From: Fasciolopsis buskii | Taxonomy: Eukaryota; Platyhelminthes; Trematoda; Plagiorchiida; Fasciolidae | DNA: 64,000 nucleotides | Assembly: GCA_008360955.1 (NCBI GenBank) | Contig: LUCM01001689.1 | Coordinates: 1 to 64,000 of the forward strand | Direction: 5' to 3' | Part shown: positions 38,966-51,464 of the stretch, piece after piece | Layout of the letters: the number at the start of each line of letters is the position of its first letter | Numbering within the stretch: position 1 is the stretch's first letter | Notes under the pieces: generated by a model | Seen by the model: only the letters and a program-made list of their open reading frames with translations | What the model was told of the DNA's origin: nothing | Database searches by the model: none | Position numbers and translations under genes: made by a program

Positions 38966-39634
38966 AGTATACGGATTTTCATATATTTGCGCTCAGACCT
39001 AGGCGAAAAAGGAAAACAAAATAAAGGGAAGAGGGAGATGTTTGAGTAAAGTCCATCACGTCAGCTTTCCCAGACTCTATTGTCCACCGACTCCATAGTT
39101 CCCTGTGGGTGTTTTATTACGCAGGTAACAAAAACCTCCGCGGAGAGCTGTCTTAGGCGGTCAAACCCCTAGCCTCTAGTCAAAAGACTTGTTCTGTAAG
39201 GAAGCAGAGCAAAACGCGGGATTCGCAAATCGTTGGGAGCCGATGATCAGTAACCTACTTTATACGCGTTTTGTTCAATTCAGACCAGAGTCCAACAAAC
39301 TACGGAGGTTACGGCAGATCGAGTGGATAAGTAATTCCGTTCGCAGGCACATAAGTTGAGGCTCAAAGTCTCGAAGGGAGAAAAAGGGCGATGACCTTAT
39401 GAAATCGCAAGCCACGCTCACCATGTCACAGTACAAGTAACGCGGACCCTTGTCGTATTTTATGGGTAGTACGCTTACCAGCCAAAAGCCCATATCCTCG
39501 ATATTTTTACAGCTTTTGGACACCCGCTTATTTGGTGAAAATGGTTCCAATTATTTTATGGACAATCACTGTTATGGGAGCTATTCCTCTGCCCGAAACG
39601 TGGGCACAAGTAGCGCACCATACAATTGTGTTCT
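38966..39634. other. Downstream flank of the Atos gene, possible 3' UTR
   Basis: If the proposed last exon is right, the minus-strand 3' UTR lies here. No canonical AATAAA signal was seen close to the proposed stop. An alternative small exon is possible at 39473-39422 (see findings). Confidence 0.3.
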
Positions 39635-39791
39635 TCAGGCATATCGATAACAAAGCAATGAAAGGTGGTGCCAAGGACTCATTTTTATATTTTCGTAAGT
39701 GAAAGAAAGCCTGATTGTACCGAGCCGTACGAATACACGGACTGAGACTAATAGGATAGATGTAGACATCAATCGACCAGAATGTGAATTG
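39635..39791 (-). CDS. atos: Atos homologue, tentative last coding exon
   Basis: The RYLVHLR exon ends two bases into an Arg codon. An acceptor TGCAG at 39796-39792 after a 48-bp intron would give R-NSHSGRL and then MSTSILLVSVRVF in the same frame, ending at a TGA (39637-39635). Vertebrate members continue HLRF-x-SS-x-SGRL/KIYL...DIRLLFSRR, so SHSGRL is in the right place. After that, the match is weak, and three residues of the consensus would be missing. A sequence error just after SGRL is possible. The alternative is that the true exon lies further downstream. Confidence 0.33.
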
Positions 39792-39839
39792 CTGCATTTA
39801 GGATTTGACACTGCGAGGTACTGTGAACTCACAACTTAC

Positions 39840-40456
39840 CGCAGATGTACTAAATAGCGTAAGAAGGCCGGCTGTGGTTGCGGTCCACGGTTTGAGGTGC
39901 AATTACTACTACCAGAGCCAATCTGATGTGTATGTTGTTCGTGAGACCCAGAGACGAGTGAACATGTGGATGACGCGGTAGAACAGGAACATGATGAAGA
40001 CAGATCAAATGTACACTCGGTCGAACTACTCTCGGCGAGATGCGAGCATAGATCTGACCCGTTCAGTGTGTTCCGAGTGGCATTTGACAGATCCGCAATC
40101 GAGGTATCACCGGCATGCGCACGATTGGCCCAGAAAAGGTCCGGAACCGAACGACGATTTATGCTGGTCTGTGATGGCACACCAAGCGCCGGTGGTGGGA
40201 CAAGCTGAGAACCGTATGTTTTATTCTCTCTGACGAGGTGTTGTTGTTCAACGTTCTGGGAGATCTGAGGTGTGTGAACGATACCAGTCAGCAGGTTTTC
40301 AGTTTTGCACGAGTCGCCATTCGTGGTGGGTCGATCGATTGGCATGTAGACAGTTCGTTGCCGCAGAAACGTTTGCGAATTTGGTGGCATGTCCTCAAAA
40401 TCATAACCGATGACAAACATTTTCACGACAAATTTGTTAGGATTAAATAGGGTCAG
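39840..40456 (-). CDS. atos: Atos homologue exon: LTLFNPN/KMFV block and RYLVHLR block
   Basis: Internal exon of 617 bp. The acceptor is TTTTCGGCAG before 40456; the donor is G|GTAAGTTG at 39840/39839. It enters in phase 0 and leaves after two bases of an Arg codon. It encodes about 205 residues. Residues 1-12 are LTLFNPNKFVVK, then MFVIGYDFEDMPPNSQTF and LRQRTVYMPI (family consensus: VTLFNPN-x-TVVKMF and TFLRQR). The C-terminal end is AFLRYLVHLR, the start of the 'Chromosome_seg' block. Between these two lies about 155 residues of Ser/Thr/Cys/His-rich, apparently disordered sequence. Vertebrate relatives have only about 15 residues there. The exon is clearly coding: two family blocks in frame, correct splice sites at both ends. 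Confidence 0.92.
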
Positions 40457-43090
40457 CTGCCGAAAATTGATAGGGATGACAGATGAAGGAGTAGCTCAAA
40501 GGTAATGCAAAAATAAACATGCATGGAAATGCTGCATACCAAAAAACTGAATGGAACAAAATGCCATAACAACATGTTGCCAAAGTATTCCTTAGTTTTA
40601 GTACAAATCTAGCTTACATAACTGCGCGAGCTATTGCGATTTTCTTATTAGTCACTTCATCCCTGGAGCTGGAGGTGATTTATCTCTATCCAATGAGTGT
40701 GACTCCTCATTATGCTCGGTCCATAGTGACTGATATCGATGCGCCTAAAGTGCGGTTCTGAAGGCTTGAAACCAGACACAAATCCAACGTAACAACTTAG
40801 GATAAAAAAATATCAAGGAAAACAAAACATATAAAGACGATAAAGTGTTCAGAAAAAACGACAATTTCAATTTTGTTTTTAGCCGAACAAGTTTCGTGTT
40901 TAGATATTTCATTTCTAAGGGGAACAAGAGTTCAACATAGCCGTTATACATTCATATTGAATATGATTCTGCGTCAAACCACCTGACGTCTAAAACCCCC
41001 CCAACAGGCCGCAAACAACTGGCTTCCGAAAAAGGAAGGCGAGAAGCACTAAGAGAGGACAATAAGAAGGCTAATCACTTCGACCAATTTCTTTTTTCCA
41101 GCCCTGTCCAACAGTTGAGACAGGAGCATAGATGGACGATGATCTGACGAAAACGAGATATGAGACGTGGGGGAGATCGATTATTTGATCAGAAAGCAAC
41201 TATCCAAATCCGGAACAGGAATCCGAGCCTAGTAGTTATCTATCCGACATTTCAACCAGACCCTGCAAGGACCTCCGTTGTTGGACATGGAGATAAAACG
41301 GGATGCAATAAACGCTACTTCAACAACCTCCTTTCGTGATGTGATATCTCTCTAATACAATTTCTAGCGATGACCGAAATTCAGAGGCACTTAAAGCTAC
41401 CAGCTAAATCCACATCAAGTAGAAAACCCGTTTACTGAGAGGAGCTTAACGCCATCATGTGATATGCCATGTAGAAGAATATCTTAATTGAGGAAGCTCG
41501 AAAGAAACAGGACTTGTTGCATTCCACCGGGGACGGTCAGGAATGGCAGGAGCCAGTCACATGTATGACGGTAAAACTCTTTAAGGATTGGCAATTACTC
41601 ACAAGGTTCTGCCTCCTTCAACAAACAACCCCATAATGCAGCCCTGCAGACAAAGTGAAAGATGACGTGAATGGCTAACAATGGAATAAACGATGGTCCA
41701 TGGAAAATATGATCGCGTTCTATGTGTTTGTGAAGGGATGTGTAGAGATGTAGACTGTCACGGATCATAGACCGTCAGTTATGCACTCTACAGATTCTGC
41801 CCGTATGAAATTAAGGGCTAGAGATGGTAGGCCTGTCTGGGGCCAGGTAAATCTGACAAATTGGTTCGGAATAAAAGATAAAAGTGGGCTCAGACAGAAA
41901 GTGGGACAATTGTATGCCAGTGGTCGATTAATCTTAGTGAAAGGACTTCAGCTAATCGAAGTGTGGCAGTGAGCAAATGAAGACAGTCAATAACAAGTAA
42001 ATATTAATCCAGTTAACCGAGTATCATAAACTCTATACTCCATGCATTGGAGTTGAGTAACCAATTACACCTATCGGAGAGCACACGTCTGATGGAAGTA
42101 TCCGCACCCGCAACCGCAGCGAAACCCAATCTGATTCTCGAGAATTTAAGAGCCACGTGAGGCACAACCGGTGGTGAATTACAAACGTACTATTGAGACT
42201 GAGTTCTTACATCCCGTGACTGAACCCATCGATGCCTGAGTCATACTTCCGGGTGAAAAACCAATCAGTCCCCCAGCTTCATGAGAAAGTGATCTGCTGG
42301 AACAAAGTAAGAAACTCTCATTACGCTTTCACCAAAATGCTTTGGTTTTGGTTGCAACCTGGCACAGTCGGAGAAGAAAAATCGTAAGACCATGATTCAG
42401 AACAGCTATGAAGAAGTGGAAACATTTCAAATGCGCGAACGTCAGTGACTGCTGTACTTAACTATATTGCCAAGACACGCTGGTGCGACTTCGGCGATTG
42501 CAAAAACGAAACCGCAGTGAACATATAACTTAATATCTCCAACCACTGTGATGGTGGATCTCGTGGGCTAAAATCCGGTAATCTAATTGGACTTAACCGG
42601 AATAGATCACATCCTCTTATCACGTAATAAAGTGATCACCTTGGCCAACCTTCCAATTATTATCTTTTTGCGGAGAACAGCGCGTACTGAGGGAGTCTAT
42701 CAAGGGGCATGCAAAGCACTTACTTTAACCAGTTTAATATTGTTCAGGATTAATCGATGCATCAAATAACTAGAGACTCAGCGGACGTCTAGGACGCCAT
42801 AACGATAGGTCGTAACTCAGAAAATGACCAGCGGTTAGTGATGCTAGCGTGTTTGAGAAGGCCATACAACGCGGTTAGGATGGTTTGCCGAAGTCCAAAT
42901 GCCTTTCGGATGCCCGCAGACGCACCTGGACTACGACTTATGCAATTCACTGTATGACAATACTTAAAATAATACAAGAACTGAACTCCGAGTCCAAATA
43001 CTTGAAATGAATCGGCAACCAAATACAGAAAAAGAAGAAGGATAGAGGGGTGGACAGATGGTAGATCGTAAACGATAACGGAGTGCAAAC
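40457..43090 (-). other. Atos intron (2.6 kb), no other gene seen
   Basis: Starts with GTTTGC (a weaker donor) and ends with a pyrimidine-rich TTTTCGGCAG. Contents are unremarkable, and open frames are short. No RNA gene or clear repeat was recognised. Confidence 0.55.
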
Positions 43091-43318
43091 CTGGACTGAG
43101 CCCTTTTTTGGCACATGATATCCTTTGCCGTGTCGTAAATGAGACAGATCAGCATAGCCCAAATACGGAGAAGGAGTATTGTCATCGGACAAATCGAAGA
43201 AATAAGCCTGCATTGGAAGGCGTGTGTGGTCCGGAACGAACGAGCCACTGGCTCCCAATTCCAACATAAATCCATCCACCTGGCCGACAGGGTGAATACG
43301 ACCGTTGAGCATACTCTC
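43091..43318 (-). CDS. atos: Atos homologue exon: DUF4210 core
   Basis: Internal exon of exactly 228 bp (76 codons), phase 0 to phase 0. The acceptor is CTTCACACAG|GAGAGT and the donor is CAG|GTTTGC. The product has ESMLNGRIHPVGQVDGF at residues 1-17, LELGASGSFVPDH at 19-31, LPMQAYFFDLSDDNTPSPYL at 34-53, and GKGYHVPKKGSVQ at 64-76. Vertebrate ATOSA/B have NFEES-x-L, VDGF/IEGF-x-AE-x-GASG, SDDNAPSPYMG and GYRVP-x-x-G-x-(I/V)QV at these places, so the assignment is secure. The preceding exon ends in NFE, giving NFE-ES across the junction, and the next starts LTLFNPN, giving VQ-LTLFNPN. The function of the domain is not established. Confidence 0.95.
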
Positions 43319-44429
43319 CTGTGTGAAGAAGAATTGGGAAATGGTCCGGTGAGTTGGAAAAAATGAAACTGTTGAGATTGGCGTAAGTTTGCCTTGAAAC
43401 GGCCAATCACTCCCAAAAGATGACCAAGAAAAATGCACCTCTCCACGAAAAATAACAAAAATAGAAAACAACTTCTGTAGTAAGGTCTTGTGGTATTGAG
43501 TGAGTCAATTATGAACAAACTGCTTGACCAATCTTGAATAAGAGGACGCATGGTCAACATAGGCTGGCAGTAAATGAATCGTGCAAAAGCCCACTTATCT
43601 GTCCATTATCCGGAGAGTTCACTTAAACCTAGTCCAAATTAAATCGAGTCAAATAAATGTTTTCAGGATCCACAAAGCCCCATAATTACCACTATATATA
43701 CGTATCATTATTATTATTATGAATAGAAACACTAAACATTTGCTAACTCTTGAGAAACGGCTTCGGATATGAATCGGTAGTTTTGAGGGGTTAGTAACAG
43801 AAAGTAAGGTACAGCTCAACATTCCCATGCTTTTACGCGCAAATAGATGCCTGCAGCAATAAAATGTGGGTAGGTGCGGGAAAGAGAGGAGGTGTGATTA
43901 ATCCGGAAGTATCCCACGTGAGAAATTCAACAATGCATCGTTGTACCGGGATATTATGGACTGAATCAGTTGCCTTCGGGGTATCCCACTGGTTCTCAAT
44001 ATCTCTACTGGAGAACACAACTACTTTGAAGTCTTTGAGAAGCAACCTTGGAAAGAATGCAGAAGAGTTGTGCAACCAGCGAGGCAAGACACGGGAATAA
44101 ACAAAACGACTAATGAGATACAGTGAGATTCGGTCGCGGAACATAAAAGGTGAGTCGCTTAGTTTTCATGAATATTGCAGTCATACGTTCAGACTAAGAG
44201 AGGTCCCTGCTGCTAATGATACCTAAATCTTTGAAAGGATTCATTAGAAATACGCTTATCATTAACGATCGGTCGATCATCATCGTGATCACTCAGAGTC
44301 AAACAGCAGGATGGGCTCCACTGACGCCGAGCTTCAGGCTGTTATTACAAAATGAAAATGCAAGGTGGATAGCGAGTGGACCTACACACACTGGTGGGAA
44401 ACATAGACACTTATCTCAACCATTCTGAT

Positions 44430-45620
44430 TTGACAGAAAATTACAGCGCGGTCTCCACTGCTCACGGTTCGCCGGTATATCATCCTTCAGTGTCTCCAGT
44501 CACCTGAATGACGGATCTTTTGGACCTCAACAACGGAGGCGTGAAGCCCCTACTTTACCTAAATTCACTGTACATATCTGCATTCCACACTGCCACGTCA
44601 TCTGTTAGCCTCCATGCGACTTCCATTCTGCGAGAACGAAAAATAGAGCACGGTGTGGCAGACGAGTGCTCGCCATAAGCAACACGTGACCCAACCAACG
44701 GAGTACACCAAGTTTGATAGGGTGACAATATTCTTCGAAATTGTAGCCAATAATCGATTACTGATCTGCACATTCATTACTCCATTCAATCCTAGAGATA
44801 CTATGCAAACGCGGATGACCAAAAACTTCCAAGTGACGAACATCTTCAGCAAGCAAACTCCACGTCTCTCAAACATAAAACAGAACCGAGCACAATGAGG
44901 CACAGTACATAGGGTCTTTCAACTTCAGTGCGATATCAGGTCGGGCGCCGTAAGTGCTTCAGTTCAGCGTACGATACCCGAGCCTTGCATGTACGCGTGC
45001 ATGGAGAGAAGTAACTGAGAGGGTCAACAATCGGTAGCTCTTCATCATCGACTAGTAAGTTCGGTACTATGGTCGTTCAGTCTTGAAACAGCATTTTACA
45101 GTTTGAAGGTGTAAAACATGCCAAATAGGGCTACAGTCTTTGCTAGTATGTCTAGTGCACATTGGGCATGTTCCACAGGCCCCAACAAATAAAAAGGCCA
45201 TCTCTATAATCAAAGCTCTCGAACCTTCCCACCAGTTCAACGTGTACATCCTGAAGACCTTCTAAACCACTCTCTATTACTCCGTCCATGACGAACTTAA
45301 TCAGGAATGGAAAGGACAGCTGCTGAACACCGCTCGTCTTTTCGGATGAGCTTGTTAGTCCACCGCATGCCGTTTGGCGAGCACAATGTAGCAGAAGACT
45401 ATAAAACTTCTCTGGCATACTCTTTAGATGAGAGGCATTGTGAATAGAGTCTTTTGGTCGAATCGTGCATTTTAAGTCATCAATAACAACGGTATGTGTA
45501 GTACGCTTCAGGTAACCGAAGAAGGATGAAAATCTGGTCAATACAACTTGAACCTGGGCGAAATCCGGTTTCCTGTCTGAAGACTTTGCTCCCGCAAACC
45601 AGTGTCAAATAGTGCCGCAC
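44430..45620 (-). mobile_element. RTE-like retrotransposon fragment in Atos intron, minus strand
   Basis: RT palm: VVIDDLKCTI, MPEKFYSLLLHC, ACGGLTSSSEKTSGVQQLSF, FLIKFVMDGVIESGLEGLQD (45.48-45.25 kb). The active-site box is YRDG (45197-45208) instead of YADD. The C-terminal part (44.9-44.55 kb) reads MNVQISNRLLATISK, YSVGWVTCCLWRAL, and EVAWRLTDDVAVWNADMYSE, then the 3' tail to about 44430. The end of the frame resembles the 21.9-23.6 kb copy (EEAMWRLENDVATWSEKMYS), so these belong to the same family. It lacks the endonuclease. It lies in the same orientation as the Atos gene. Confidence 0.8.
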
Positions 45621-46149
45621 TATCGAAGCTTAAACCTTGAGACCTATCAGAATTAAACTGACCTCAGGTTGATTAGTACGGTTACTGCGTTTTCTCTTCT
45701 CCGTGATGGACAAGTCTCGGTAAGTCTTTTGGGATGTAATGGTGACAAGAAATATGATCTAGACTGCGTGAAAAGCTCACGATTAACCGTACTGTAGACT
45801 GCAGGGGAAAGTTCGATGAGTGCCTGATCGGAGGTTCTCACCGGTGAGTGATAACCTATACAGAATGAGCTGTGATTATTCACAAAGCGGAAATCCATGT
45901 GGGATTCAAGTCTGACTGTGTTCTGCAGCCCTGTAGTGTATATTTTACAATTTCGACGATTAAATACTACTAAATCAATCGGAATCTTTACATGTGGATG
46001 GGCGAATCATTAAAACAAATGAGGTAAGTGCACACATTGATCGAGAGACGATTACAACTCCACTTCCACAAGCTAGCGTGGTTTGTTTTGTCAACACACG
46101 AAGACAATTCAAGAAGCACTAACTGAAACAGTTTACCAGCAACGTGGTC

Positions 46150-46280
46150 ATTTTTAGTGACAGCCGAATAGGGGCTCGAACCTGCAGAGTTGAATCTGGA
46201 TTTTTTGAACGCACTCGGGAAGACATCGAAAAAAAAACAACGATGTCGTCAACCGACCGTTTAAGACCATGAAGCTCAGT
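46150..46280 (-). repeat. Possible tRNA-derived repeat with perfect box B
   Basis: Minus strand GCAGGTTCGAGCCCC (about 46165-46182) is a perfect RNA polymerase III box B. No cloverleaf could be completed by eye, and box A upstream is unclear. Most likely a SINE remnant. Confidence 0.25.
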
Positions 46281-47312
46281 GAAATGTTTCATCATTATTA
46301 TGCACGAATAAGAATGAACTGTTGTTGATAGGATACTGGACTGGATCCACCATTCCTAGACACATTCTACTGATGACGGAAGGAAACGATGAGTTGGAGA
46401 ATAATGGGATGCTTAAACACAGAATGCATTGTATAATACTATCACAGCAAATGGTTGATCCAGCTGCGTACCTAGTCAGGATGGAGGAAAGCTAAGCGGA
46501 AGTGTACATATCGAAAGAAACGGCCATTAGGTGACAGCCAATAGCCCATGAAAAAGAAAACCTTGGTTTTTAATTAATTGGAGGCGATCGTGATGCTGGC
46601 TTGATATCCTGTTACCGGTTAAAGTAAAGTATACACCAGCAGTTAGGTGGACCTTTATGTACAGGTCAGAAAGAAAAGTGTCTGGGATGGAAGATACCGG
46701 AGGACTGTCGGCGCCTGGGCACTTGTGAGAAAAACGTATCACCAGCGGTGATGCTCCGCATAGGATACATGGCCTTAAGGCCAGTGTTTGGAACAAGCAC
46801 TGAACTCAAGCGAACTGAGATGTTTCGGGCATGTTCTGCCCATGACTACAGGTCGGCTGCTTCAATGCGTACTCCCGCCTGAGGGCCGATACTACTTGCA
46901 GAATAAGAAGAGTAGATTAGTTCATAGGATGGAAAGATATATCTACGGCCTCGAATGGTGAACTGGATGAGGTAGAAATCACCAGATTCCTGGAGTGAAG
47001 TCCAATAGATCTCCTTTCGCATGGTTCGAGACATCAAGTTACACAGTCAATGGATTACTTGCGTGCGGAATTTCGCTAGATCCAAATATTCTCCTTGCTT
47101 AGCATTATCACGTCTGTTATTTCATTCTGACGCAGAGTGCAGCGAGGTAGCATAACCGAGGTTACTGGTTACAAACAGCTCAGCTGAAGTGATACAGACT
47201 TTCACCAACAAATGGGCATCAATCATGTCAAATCAAACTGAGTTATAATCACTTCGAGCATGCATGTATGAGTGCGCGATTAAACGTGTATTAAACTATT
47301 CCATTTGTAAGC

Positions 47313-47678
47313 ATGCGTGATATTTTCTGGACGGAGAGGAGAGTTACTGTATCGATACTCTCGGAGAAGTTAGTACTATCAAATAAGGTTAACCGAGTGG
47401 AAACGGGTCGGGAATTAGGAACAGGAACAACAAAATTAAAAGAAACGACTAGAAAATTCAGAACAATTTCGGCCGTCTACAAATCCAAACGCCAAGACTT
47501 AATCCGCTGGTCCTGCGCCGGTATGCAGCCAAAAGTCACCGTTCATAGGCCGTACAAAGAGAACGTTCGGATGCACCGACTGAGGTCGAGATTGTATCAA
47601 ATCAAAGTGAATTCCGCGTCACTTTTACCAGTAATACTTAGGAAGCACAAAATACTCCGACCAAGACTTAACGGATAA
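47313..47678 (+). other. Unassigned 121-codon open frame within Atos intron
   Basis: ATG to TAA frame, basic (rich in Arg and Lys, for example LRSRLYQIKVN), without low complexity or transmembrane segments. It lies antisense to the Atos gene inside its longest intron. I recognise no family. It could be part of a mobile element or chance. Confidence 0.15.
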
Positions 47679-49184
47679 AAGCGAAACACCCGAGATGCCG
47701 GAGACGCCATAGGGTCACTACTTTCGTCAGATGGAGGAAGGAGCGACTATTTTCACTCAAGATCAAAGGTGGCATTCTTCACGGCTGACCAAGCGATGTT
47801 AACGACAAACATGGGCAAAGCCTTAGAGACATCAGTAGTCGAGAATGGGGATTTGCCGAGCGTCCTTAGCATAGGGTAACCAAGATTCCTAAAAGTCGAA
47901 TACAAGAACATGTACCATGATTTCGTAAACCTATCTCTTCAGATAGAAACGAATGTTGCGACAGCGCCGACTACGTCACAACTTAGCGAAGGTTTTCATT
48001 GTTTTATGGTCTGGTATCCCTCCGGCACCCATCGTTGTGATAAGATTTCCGAGATAACTAGGACTATCGACTACAAAGATGACTGCGTGCACAGACTGGC
48101 GTATTATCTTGCAAAAAGAACAGTTTGTAGGTAGACGGTGCAAAGCACATACCATACCTGGCATTTCAGTTCAACGGTGTGACGGAATGTGACGGAATGC
48201 AACGGACTGTCTATAGGCATATCCACGGTGAGAAGAGACCACTTGTGAGATGACACGATATAAAACCGTAAAGATAGTGCCGGATACGCAACGACTAGAC
48301 TGAATCACGTGTTCTGCTAGCCACGTGTGATCGATAACCTCTTCAAAGAAGAAACAAAACAGACATATATTATTGACTGCGTTCATGGGATATCCAGTGA
48401 GATCAATAAACAAGATCGGCATCTAGAACGACCGCTACAATTATGATAACCAGGATGAATTGTATCCAAACAACACGTGTCATCCTCGGATCATTTCCTC
48501 TATCACACTGCTCCAGTTGGCGTACCGGAAAAGATTCAAAAATCGGCAATTCAATCCGTGACGATATGGGGTTAAGTGAAGGCCGTTCTCTCGTCGAAAT
48601 ACACATCAACCAGCAGCTATCATAAAGTACTCAAGAGCCAAAGGACGAGTAGCAAATTCTATATGAACTGTTGCCTGGCAATTTGTATTTACGAAAAGAC
48701 CATACAAAAGTGTTGACTGGTGAACCAAATGGTCTTTAGCGGAAAATTTCAACGAGTCATCAGCTTGCTTACTCTGGATCGATCAATCAGTTTGAAACAG
48801 ATATACAGTTCTTAAAGACGGTGCCTATATGAATCAGAGTCGCTAAGATCAGCAGGCGGAAAACATGCTCATTTTCCGCGTCTCATTAACCGGCAACAAA
48901 AGTGCATCACATTTACCATAATATTCTTCCAAAGTTTAGACCAAGTTACTAGGGCCTGGGTGGGAGTTGGCTAAGCACCGTCCATGGTACATGTGCAACT
49001 GAATTCGACTGAAACATTGTGCCTCCTCTAACAATTCTATCCTTTTTCGCCGAGCACGAGAATTAAACAGCGACTTTCTTGTTGAAAGACAAATTGTTCA
49101 TACCGAACCCATGACGAGCTACATCATCGGTGTTTTCATCACATCAAGCGAATGCGGCGCTGTGGAGATGCCGTTGACCGAACG

Positions 49185-49390
49185 TGAAAAACCACCGGGT
49201 GGTAGACGATAATTCGCTATCGCCCGACTCGTTGTTACATCTGACTGAATGAGATCTTATGTGGCACTATGCTGCAGGATAACGGTTTTGCCGCCGCCCG
49301 CCTCCCCGTCATGTAGCGGGATCTAGTAGCCATGGGGAACGCCCTTTCCACTACACTCCTGAGCGAAGCGTCACCGAAAAAGAAAAATAA
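49185..49390 (+). repeat. SINE-like repeat, family 2 (plus), 5' truncated
   Basis: Begins at the CCACCGGGTGGTAGACGAT segment and carries CTATCGCCCGACTCGTTGTT, CTTATGTGGCACTATG, GGATAACGGTTTTGCCG, and a 3' part (GTAGCCATGGGGAACGCCCT...) ending CCGAAAAAGAAAAA at about 49390. The 3' part parallels the 38.73-kb copy. Confidence 0.62.
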
Positions 49391-49876
49391 CGGAACGATC
49401 AGGTCTCGTGAAAGTAAAATCAGTAATGCATAATGAATAGATTCAACATCTTCCTACTCTCCTACTGAGAGACAGATACCATCAGTGCCATATTTTACCC
49501 AAAACCAGTTTGTATTTCCCTCTTCATGAGTAAATAAGTAGCTGAGGTAATAACCAAGACATGGATCAAAACAAGAACGAACGTATTCGGACAGATACGT
49601 TTCTGCAGAGACGATGGCTTGTGAATGAAATGAAACGAAAAATTAGAATGATACATTACTATTACTCAACAGAAGTATGCCTTCACACTTAGCGTCATTA
49701 AAACCATGGGGAGAGAAGAAAATATAATCGGAAAAGATAGGAAAAACAAAGTAACGTTTTGTCCAGAATTCAACACGTGTGATTTCAGTGATGCTGCCCT
49801 CTCCTCCTCAAGGCCACCGGGGTTAGGCACCACAGTCCACGGTTCATCAATGGATCAGGTACTTTCATCTTTTTAC

Positions 49877-50036
49877 TTCCTTTATTAAGGGAACGAAAGT
49901 GCACATTTTTCATGAAAGGGGCAGGACCCAACAAAGAACTGCCAAGTAGGGAAGTTGACCGGTGGTGGTGGGAGTCGAACCCGTGACTCTCATGTCCGAA
50001 GGTCACGACCGTATTCGTTCGACCACCGCCGGCTAC
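49877..50036 (-). repeat. tRNA-derived SINE, family 1, copy A (minus)
   Basis: Minus strand head GCCGGCGGTGGTCGAAC (about 50034-50018, box-A-like) and a perfect box B GGGTTCGACTCC (49982-49971). A body with GGTCAACTTCCC and GGTCC-type blocks follows, then an AT-rich end (CTTAATAAAGG) near 49877. Same order as the copies at 57.06 and 58.20 kb, so this is a dispersed SINE and not a tRNA gene. Confidence 0.78.
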
Positions 50037-51464
50037 CAAGGTCAAAGTAAATTGTTTGAACCAGGCCCGCTCATTTTGTCCGGAACTGATTATCCTGCTT
50101 GTTCACTGCTCACTGACTGTCTCAGAGAAAGACTGGCATCAACTGAAGACAAATATTGTTGGTGCGGTGTGTAAACATGCACGGGCCTCTGGCTCTTGAG
50201 ATTGCAAATCCCCAACGTACTTGATCATGTTCTAACTAGCGCACCATTTTTTTCGCTGACATATACGAGCCTGATCAATCCTACATGCGAACGTGTGCAT
50301 GAAGTGTACATATCCGTAGTCATCTACACGGACTAACCGGTCAATGCACAATCACTTAGCAAAAAAGACGATGGTCAATTAATCGAGCATAAGGACTGCC
50401 GCCTTAACGATGAACTTGTTGTGTCTTCGGATTGGTGCAACCACAAGCAAGACACAAGACATCAACACCAGAGTCGGGGAGTACAATAAGTGCACGAGTC
50501 TCAGGGTACCTCAGGCTATGTTCACAATGACTGACGGTTGAATAGACCGAGAATGTTTGGTATAGCACACTGGGGGTGGAGTACAAACTGGATGAACGAG
50601 CGAACCCTTGATTCGGAGTCGTCCAAAGCTTAGGCCACTGGTCGTAGCACTAAATGAGGACGTGAGATCCGAGACTAGGAACACCGGAACGACAGATAAG
50701 AGTTTATTTACCTCAGCCAGGTCAACAAACAAGCGGCAGAAAAAAACATCATATGCACAAAGAACTCTAAAATATTCAGTGTTGGCCAGCCAGAGGCAGA
50801 AACCTTGCCACTCAATGTAGAAGGATGAATACTAGCCCGCAGGAAACGAGTAACTTCCGAGGCGAAAAATTCGGTCACACTGATCACAGTAACATTAAGA
50901 ATAACTCGAAAAATGATTATTCTTACCGAAAATAAGCGAATGCAACAGCTTTGGATCATTTGAATAGTGGGAATTTAGCCGTCTCTTCAATAGAAATAAA
51001 TATTTGTTGCCACGATTCACGAGAAGGAAAAATATCAGTCTGTTTAATGTGTCAAGAATTATTTCGGCACATACATGCATATGCATGCGCTTACCGGGGT
51101 ATTGGGATCAGCACAAGGGAGACTGACTTTAATCAGCTGACGAAAACGAGAAAAGGGCATATTGGAAAGTGAGCCCAGTTCATTCAGTTATACCTCTCGT
51201 TCATCTGAAACAGCAGTTTGCATACGGTGAACAGGGCATAGGACCTCATGCAGGCGATCAGACATTAGCAGCACGCCACGGTCCAAGTACTATGAGATCA
51301 CCGCGAGGGAGTACACAGTTATTCCCAAGCAAAATGGAAATACCAATCGTGAGGCAGGCATCCGGGATAATTTGAGACTAGCTGCACCCATGGCTGACAA
51401 AATAACTTTGTTCTTTTGTTTGTTGAACAACTGAATAGCAAGGCAAGACGAATGCAACCAACTG

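Noticed and set aside
49960..50040. A tRNA gene on the minus strand (good box A and box B).
   Set aside because: Related copies occur with the same extra body sequence, so it is a SINE head. The acceptor-stem pairing is not convincing.
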